DNA from: Steinernema hermaphroditum
Lineage: Eukaryota > Nematoda > Chromadorea > Rhabditida > Steinernematidae
DNA length: 64,000 bases
Assembly (NCBI GenBank): GCA_030435675.1
Contig: CM059625.1
Coordinates: 18,228,001 to 18,292,000, forward strand
Reading direction: 5' to 3'
Shown piece after piece: positions 57,717 to 64,000 of this stretch. The position numbers and the translations under genes were made by a program. The notes under the pieces were generated by a model that had not been told where the DNA came from, made no database searches, and saw only the letters and a list, made by a program, of their open reading frames with translations. Within the stretch, counting starts at the first letter, position 1; each line of letters opens with the position of its first letter.

Positions 57717-58653
57717 AATACAGAATTCGTTCGCTAAAAATTATTGATTTCTTTTGAAAATAATGAAGGCGCGAATGAGCTATCGTGTGGCTTCTGAATA
57801 ACAGCAGCGCCCACTTTTTAAGTGATGCGATCCCGGATGAAATAAACAGAGATGAGCGCAAAGGGGATCTACGCAAACACTTCAGCGAGCAGAGGACTTC
57901 TGCCAGTCAATATTACAACGAGCAAACAGTCACCCGAATTCATTCACTTTGTGCAGGCGAATATGGAATTTAAGCTGAAACGCTGCTAAAACACATCCAT
58001 TGAGGATTGGATAGGGAGACTCAAAAAATCAGATTTTTGTCGGTGTAGTACGCAAAACTTGTAGGATCTTACGTCCTTATTTCTATTCATGTATATCGTA
58101 ACGGTAATGCGTAACAAAAGCTAATGCAGGTTTTCATGTTAATTTAGCAGAAGTCTTGCTGTAGATCTCCATGTGAATTTAGATTAGACGTACATGGCTC
58201 GTCTTTGGTATCGTTTTAGGGTGCATGAAGCTAGATGTTACCAAATTTCGTGGACTGTTTATTCATGAAACTTTCACGCATGATGCACATGACAACGGGT
58301 ACTATTTGTTTAGTGATGTGAGTGAAAGGAAGATCACCAGATCACCGTTCACTAACAGGCTTACCCAGCACAACAATCCATGCTGTGCGTCATGGATGCT
58401 GGACTTTATCCTTGAGACTACGGTCTGCTAGCTAAACCCCACGTTCTAGAAATCACCACCAAAACAATTTTTAATTTCCTAAATTAACGGGGTTAACTAA
58501 TCGCCTCACAGATCCTTAAGCGGTGACACTATCCGGCTTATCTGCAGTCAGATTAGCAACTGGCCGCTGCTTATGGATACAAATCTCTTCTGTGCCCCTA
58601 TTTCCATTAAGAAGTCAGACCACTTTGGCTATCTGTGCGCGCCATCTTCCCGC
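57717..58653. other. Divergent spacer between the calmodulin-like and cyclase genes
   Basis: The minus-strand calmodulin-like gene and the plus-strand cyclase gene diverge from here, so both promoters should lie within it. No exon, repeat or RNA gene recognised. Confidence 0.4.
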
Positions 58654-61600
58654 ATGCGACTCGCTCGCTTACTCCTGTTCATTTCACCTATTCTTCTATT
58701 ACTTCAAAGCTCATGTAGTGAGCGTTCGCTGTTGGATGAGCTTAATGATGAATCGACAAAAGTGGAGCATCGAAAGCGAGATGAACGTAATGTGACACCG
58801 AAAAAACGAACGACTGATGACGACTCGAAGGATGATAAAGACAACCGCGCAGACACAGGTGGTTTACAGAAGAATTCGTCCTACACTGGATCAACTTTTA
58901 CTGGAACGAACGATCCGCAGTCGGAAATCAGACGCGACAAAAATGGTAAAATCAAAATTCGAATCGGGCACATCGGAGCTGTTGGAGCTCTGCCCAACGA
59001 GGACAAGATCCTAAATGTTAGTCGGACGCAACTTTTAGAGGAAGGCATCCTTGGTGACGATTTTGACGTCGAGTAAGTTCTTGTGGCTTTCCAATGTTAG
59101 AATTTGTTGAAATTAAGATGTAGGAACACATGTTTTTGCTACCACACTTTTCATAGTGACAAATGGATCCGAAAAACTACTCATTGATGAATGTCATGCG
59201 AACCTGGTTTATTTCGAACATTTAGAATTATCTCTCGCATGGGATGTGGAGAAGCATTTGAAGGTGTTGCTATGGCAGCAGAAATGTATCATGTTCAAAA
59301 AGTGCGTGCATTTCTTGGACCATACTGTAATAGTGGTGAGTAATGTATACGTATAAAAGGCAACATCTAATTTAAATTTGAGAACTGGAAGCGGTCGCGA
59401 AGATGGGGACATTTTGGGATATTCCAGTCATTTCATATATGTCCTCGACAAGTAACTTACAAGACCGTAATATCTACAAGACACTGTCGCGCATATCGTC
59501 AAAGAACACAAATTCCATTGCGAAAGCCGTTGTCGGACTACTACAGCACTATAAGTGGAAAAAGGTAACTGATACAGCAGATTTCATTTTGTCGATTGTC
59601 GTTATCCGCACCCGCCGAATAGCAACCTCGACGGCTTTGAACAAAGGGCGCTTAAACCTAGAAATCTTTGCCCTGAAAAAAGCACAATATGTGCGAAGGC
59701 CTTCCCCACAAAAGCCGCCTCGCTCTTCGCGTTCTTATTCTTTCTAAATATGATTTGTAGAAACAAATTAACAACAGCATCAAAGTAGCCATATCAGAAG
59801 CAGAGATTGCAGTCGTAAAAAATAGTGCTTGAGTATCCAACAGCTTCAAACGCAGGTCTGCGTTTGCTGCAAAATGTATCACACGACAAGCAAGGTTATA
59901 CGTGTTCGGTCTTAGGTCGCAATTGCAACAAACAATGGGCAGATCGCCTTTGAGCGAGTCCAAGTATTTGAAGAAGAGCTCCGTCATTCTGGAATAACGT
60001 TGTTAAACAAAGTGATGTTTGACGAAAATGGCGATGCCAACGATATGCTGAAGACGGGACTTCTACAGGAACTACAAAACAATGCGCGAAGTAGGAACAC
60101 TCGTTTCTTAACGTGCAGCATTATGTATTTTAGTTATCGTGTGCTTATTTTCTTCGACACGGGAATTAACCAAAGAGTTCATGCAAGCCGCGTTCCAAAC
60201 AGGAATGAGCAGCGCCGAGTATGCCTACATTCTTCCTTGGCTGCAATCTGGACCAAAGGATACGTCCCCGTGGATTGGAAGCAGCGGCGAGATGCTTCAG
60301 CGTGTTAAAGATTATTACGCTAACGCAATAATTGTTTGTAATTCAGCTGTAACGATTATAAAGCAGCTATTTCAGGTGGATGACGTAAACGGATTTGATG
60401 ACTCCATCGTTGAAACTTTCATCAACAGACTTGAGCAACATGACGTGAAAAAGGAAGACATAGATATTGTAAGTGAATTGAAGATAGGCTGGCGACCATA
60501 TTCAACGAAACGTCTCTAATATAGTCGATTCTTTACATAAGTCATGACTGCAAAAAGGCAGGGCATTTCATCTATGGAGCATGCGGTTAAGTGTCACGAT
60601 GACCAATGGTTTTTTTTAATTAATGTAGTGTTCACGGTAAAATGTTACTTCACAATTATTGCCTTTCTTTTTTTGCGTTTTATACAACACAACTTTTAGG
60701 CAAACATATTCGGTTACCTTCACCTGTACGATTCGCTTAAAATGTACGCGCTCGCAGTTCGCAAAGTGTTGAATGAGACGAAGAATAACGCAACTGTACT
60801 GAACGATGGATTACAAGTGTGGAATGCAATGCGCCGAATGAGCTTCGAAGGTTATCCCAGTTGTGGTTTAGTCTTTAGTTTACTTTCTTGCATGCCGTAC
60901 TATAGTTTTCTTTCTAAATGTACCTTAGAACTGCGACAAGGCAACTATTTATTGATGGAAGACGTAAGGTGTAATTGGTGTTCAAATTTCCGTATTTGAA
61001 TCCTCTTATACGAAAAAGTGGGGAGCTGTCGATCTCAGTCGAAGGAGACGATAGCTCCCCCTAAATTCTAAGTACGTCGTTCAGGAGTGGTAACTACTAC
61101 AGGTGGGGCAACCGGAACTGTGAACCTCGACGACTTGGCTGACCGAGCTCCTTTGTTTGCTGCGTTCTATATTGCTCCAAATAAGGACAAGGTTTTGAAG
61201 ATGGTGAACATGGAGTCGGTGCTTTTATCGAATTGCAATGGAATCAGAAATCAGTCAGGATGTTATGATCTGGTAAGTTTGGTCCATCGTGTACTTCAAG
61301 AAGCTGGGAGTGGTGGGAATTTATGAGTTTTTGAGTTTATACTCTTGAGGGTCAACGGCGTAGACCGCGCAAGGCATCTCATAAAACACAAACAACCAAT
61401 ATCACTCCATAGTCATCGGTTATTTCCTTCATTTGGCACTGAGCAAGATATGCAAATGAAAGGTGGTGATAACCATTGGTGGCGGTGGGTGTCAGAGTGA
61501 CAAAGAGCTGAATCCAGTCGAAGCAAGACGGTGGAGTACGGTGGAGCACAGAGCAATCATCGGCTCAGCTGGCGGTGCGGACTTCGGAGTTGCAACGGAA

Positions 61601-64000
61601 CTTCGGCATCTTTGGCGGCGCGGGTGGAGTCGGGAGCTTGGACAATCTTCTTGACAACACGTTGGAACTACGAAACCCTGGCTTTCCAGGCCTCCTGGGA
61701 GCCGGGAGGCAATCATTATACCACCAACGACGGACAAGAACGACCGGTCACTCAGAGTGGACGACCTGTCCGATTGCTGTGGACAGAAATGAACCACCCC
61801 ATGAGAATTTCGGGTGTGCTTTAATAATACACACCCATACATGGAATTAGGAAAGGACATAACATTTCCAACCACGGCATTAGTCGAACGCAGTAAATTA
61901 CCGACACGTCCTATTATACCACATATTTCAGCGTCACATTGAAATTTTTGCATTTTCAGAAAATGACAGATGTCATTACCGGATTTTGGCCCAGCGAGAA
62001 CGGTCAGATGCCCTCTGACGAACCCTACTGCGGCTTTCGCGGTCAACGCTGCTCATACACATTAGAAATTGGACTTCTCGGAAGCATCATTGCTCTAATC
62101 ATTCTCTCTTTGGTGGCGTTCCTGCTCTTCCGCCATTGGTAAGCGTATTATTGTCAACAAGTTTATATAAGCAACTTTAAGCCAAACCAGAGCACTTAAT
62201 AAAATGCCTTGGCGAGTATTCCATGACGATCTTCGACTTATTGACGATGAGCAGATTCGCTCAATGGTAATGATTCTCAGGAAATTTGAAAGGCGATGAT
62301 TGTTTAAAGATCTCTTTGGGCAGTGGTAACACAAAACTGAGCAACATGAGCACCGGACAAAAGCGGCACGCAATCATTGGTGTTAACACGCATGCTACCT
62401 ATCACAGATATCCACAAAGACGACAAATCAAATTCGGCCGCGAAGATCTCCAATTACTAACACAGGTTTTAAACGTTTTCTAGCATTCAACGGCGATATT
62501 AAATCAACCATTAGATGAAACAAGCGATTCATGATAATTTGAATCCATTCTTGGGAATGGCATTCAACGAAAGGGACGAAATGTTGGTTTTATGGAAATT
62601 TTGTTCACGAGGAACTATTCAGGTATACACATCGCTTAAGAACGTAACTGAGTATGATTTAGGATATTATCTACAACAAGAACGTTATACTGGATGAAAA
62701 GTTTCACGGTGCATTTGTTCGTGATATAACTTTGGTAAGTTCAGAAGGTTAAAAAAGGATAAAGTAGGAAAAAACGCTTTTAATGCCTATCGTTGTTCTC
62801 GCGCGTTGGACATATGACAGATGAAATTGTTTTTATTAAGCAAACTGTTGTTGTTTATATTATAATAACGCACCGAACTTTGGAACATAGCTGACTCTTG
62901 TTGCAGGGTTTGGAGTATCTTCATGCATCTCCAATTGGGTATCATGGGTCTCTAACCCCGTGGTCCTGTTTGATCGACAGAAATTGGATGGTGAAGCTCA
63001 CTGACTACGGGGTTGCCAACCCTCTTGAACGATGGGAAAAACAAGGTGCCGTGTCGGTTGATGCGCTCACGTCGGATGACGATAAATCACAAGCTGCCCA
63101 GAGAACCTGTAAACACTTAACTAATTCACTAAAACGCGCAGAATTTAGCACCTCTGTATTGCGCACCCGAGATGCTTAAGAACCGCGAGGTAAATCGTCG
63201 TCGAGGAGTAGACCAGAGCTGGATTAAACAAACTCAGTTACGTCGTCAAGCTGGTGACATCTACGCATTCGGGATGGTCATGTACGAAATTCTTTTCCGT
63301 TCCATGCCTTATCCAGAAACCACCGATATCACTCGTATACCTTTTAGCAAAGAAGGCACTTTGGTTACTCGCTCATTTAGAACTACTTGAGCAAATCTCG
63401 GATGGTTCTCGATTTGTTGAGCCGCAGATTCAGGATCAAATGAGTATCCATCCCGACTTGTGTGCACTTTTACGCGATTGCTGGTCTGAAAATCCTGAAA
63501 TTCGTCCTAGTATCCGTCGTGTTCGTTTGAACACTGAAATGGCTCTGAAAACGTAAGTCCATCTTCATCGTACCCAATTGAGAATCGCCTTTAGAAAAGG
63601 AAGTTTGGTGGATCAGATGATGCGCATTATGGAACAGGTAATATTCGTTTAGAATGTGTCAGTTTTTCCCTTTATAGTACGCCAACAATCTTGAAAAACT
63701 TGTAAAAGAGCGAACCGGTATGTTGGAGGAAGCAAACCTTCGTGCAGACAAGCTCCTATCTCAATTGCTTCCAAAGTAAGTATCCATTAGCCTGAATAAT
63801 TAGGTTTTTGAAGCTTTTCTCACTTTCGCACTGAAGTCCTTCACTTAACACAGTTATTTATACATGTTTTACACGTCAACCATCATTTTCGTTTATTTTT
63901 AGGTATGTTGCCAACGAGCTGAAGCTCGGACGCGCTGTACCTCCAAAGCTTTTTACATCGGCTACTGTGCTGTTCTCCGATATTGTTGGTTTTACTGGCC
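58654..64000 (+). CDS. Receptor guanylyl cyclase, 3'-truncated by the window
   Basis: Membrane cyclase making cGMP. Start chosen at 58654 because it gives a signal peptide ([20 protein letters not shown]). The ligand-binding ANF-receptor region follows over many exons: [70 protein letters not shown], and ending near [11 protein letters not shown]. One membrane span ([17 protein letters not shown]) lies at about 62083-62133. The kinase homology domain reads [26 protein letters not shown]-like ([14 protein letters not shown]), [15 protein letters not shown], then [18 protein letters not shown] and DFG are replaced (HGS, DYG), as in these pseudokinases. A dimerisation coil ([17 protein letters not shown]) leads into the cyclase domain, cut at [15 protein letters not shown] with the first metal Asp visible. 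It resembles GCY-28/natriuretic-receptor types; the subtype is tentative. Confidence 0.9.
61020..61060. repeat. Intronic inverted repeat
   Basis: GGGGAGCTGTCG (61020-61031) pairs with CGATAGCTCCCC (61049-61060) with one mismatch, leaving a 17-nt loop. It lies in a short intron of the receptor cyclase gene, just upstream of the exon starting near 61087. Confidence 0.55.
61440..61850. other. GC-rich unidentified block in a cyclase intron
   Basis: This intron (about 61273-61957) is unlike its AT-rich neighbours. It holds a 400-bp GC-rich stretch with long open frames on both strands (for example [20 protein letters not shown] on the plus strand). None fits the cyclase family. It is probably a transposon remnant or an insertion of other origin, but no terminal repeats were found. 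Confidence 0.35.

Noticed and set aside
1..64000. tRNA, rRNA and CRISPR arrays
   Set aside because: I looked for B-box-like GGTTCGAATCC sequences and regular spacer arrays. The few hits lie in coding exons (for example near 20974) or lack a cloverleaf, and the only regular arrays are the tandem ends of the foldback elements.

Overview
The window is eukaryotic nuclear DNA, almost certainly from a nematode. Genes are split into exons of about 80-450 bp separated by very short introns (many 38-50 bp, the shortest read here about 32 bp). Exon chains on both strands spell conserved animal proteins: a STAT factor, glucocerebrosidase, IP3 receptor, Wnt, a FMRFamide-type GPCR, a CAL-1-type calmodulin and a receptor guanylyl cyclase. 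The calmodulin-like protein, the peptide GPCR and the ectodomain-less MET-like kinase resemble families I know from Caenorhabditis, but I cannot name the species. I found no bacterial genes, rRNA, tRNA or CRISPR.

Layout. From 1 to 22.9 kb the genes run on the plus strand: the 3' part of a STAT gene (to 3035), a lysosomal glucosylceramidase (4008-6133), a small cysteine-rich CYSTM-type protein (7116-7474), a 3.3 kb sparse stretch, then a complete IP3 receptor (10749-22910). From 23.4 to 35.1 kb genes are on the minus strand: a MET-like tyrosine kinase, a two-domain METTL13-type methyltransferase and a small multi-pass membrane protein. A Wnt gene (36731-38606, plus) converges on a glucuronyltransferase-type GT43 gene (minus, from 38713), with only about 100 bp between stop codons. 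The region 42-48.5 kb is gene-poor and repeat-rich. It is followed by a MAP9-like coiled-coil gene (plus, 48551-50998), a peptide GPCR (minus, 51486-54847), a CAL-1-like calmodulin (minus, 56918-57716) and a receptor guanylyl cyclase (plus, from 58654) that runs off the window end.

Mobile DNA is the most unusual part. A TA-flanked inverted-repeat family (called family A here) sits in introns of the kinase and the GPCR. One kinase intron holds a three-level nest: a family A element, split by a mariner, itself split by a foldback element whose inverted ends are 20-bp tandem arrays. A second foldback element at 31.5-32.4 kb has 15-bp tandem arrays at its ends and shares core sequence with the first. 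A third palindromic element sits inside another family A copy. Two dead mariners, one mariner-type MITE with perfect inverted ends and four copies of a further dispersed repeat (family C) complete the set.

The genes are mostly signalling components (IP3 receptor and calmodulin in calcium signalling; Wnt, GPCR, receptor cyclase, kinase and STAT in cell signalling), but nothing suggests they form an operon. Exon limits were read by eye from splice signals and frame; where the summed exon length is a whole number of codons this is stated.
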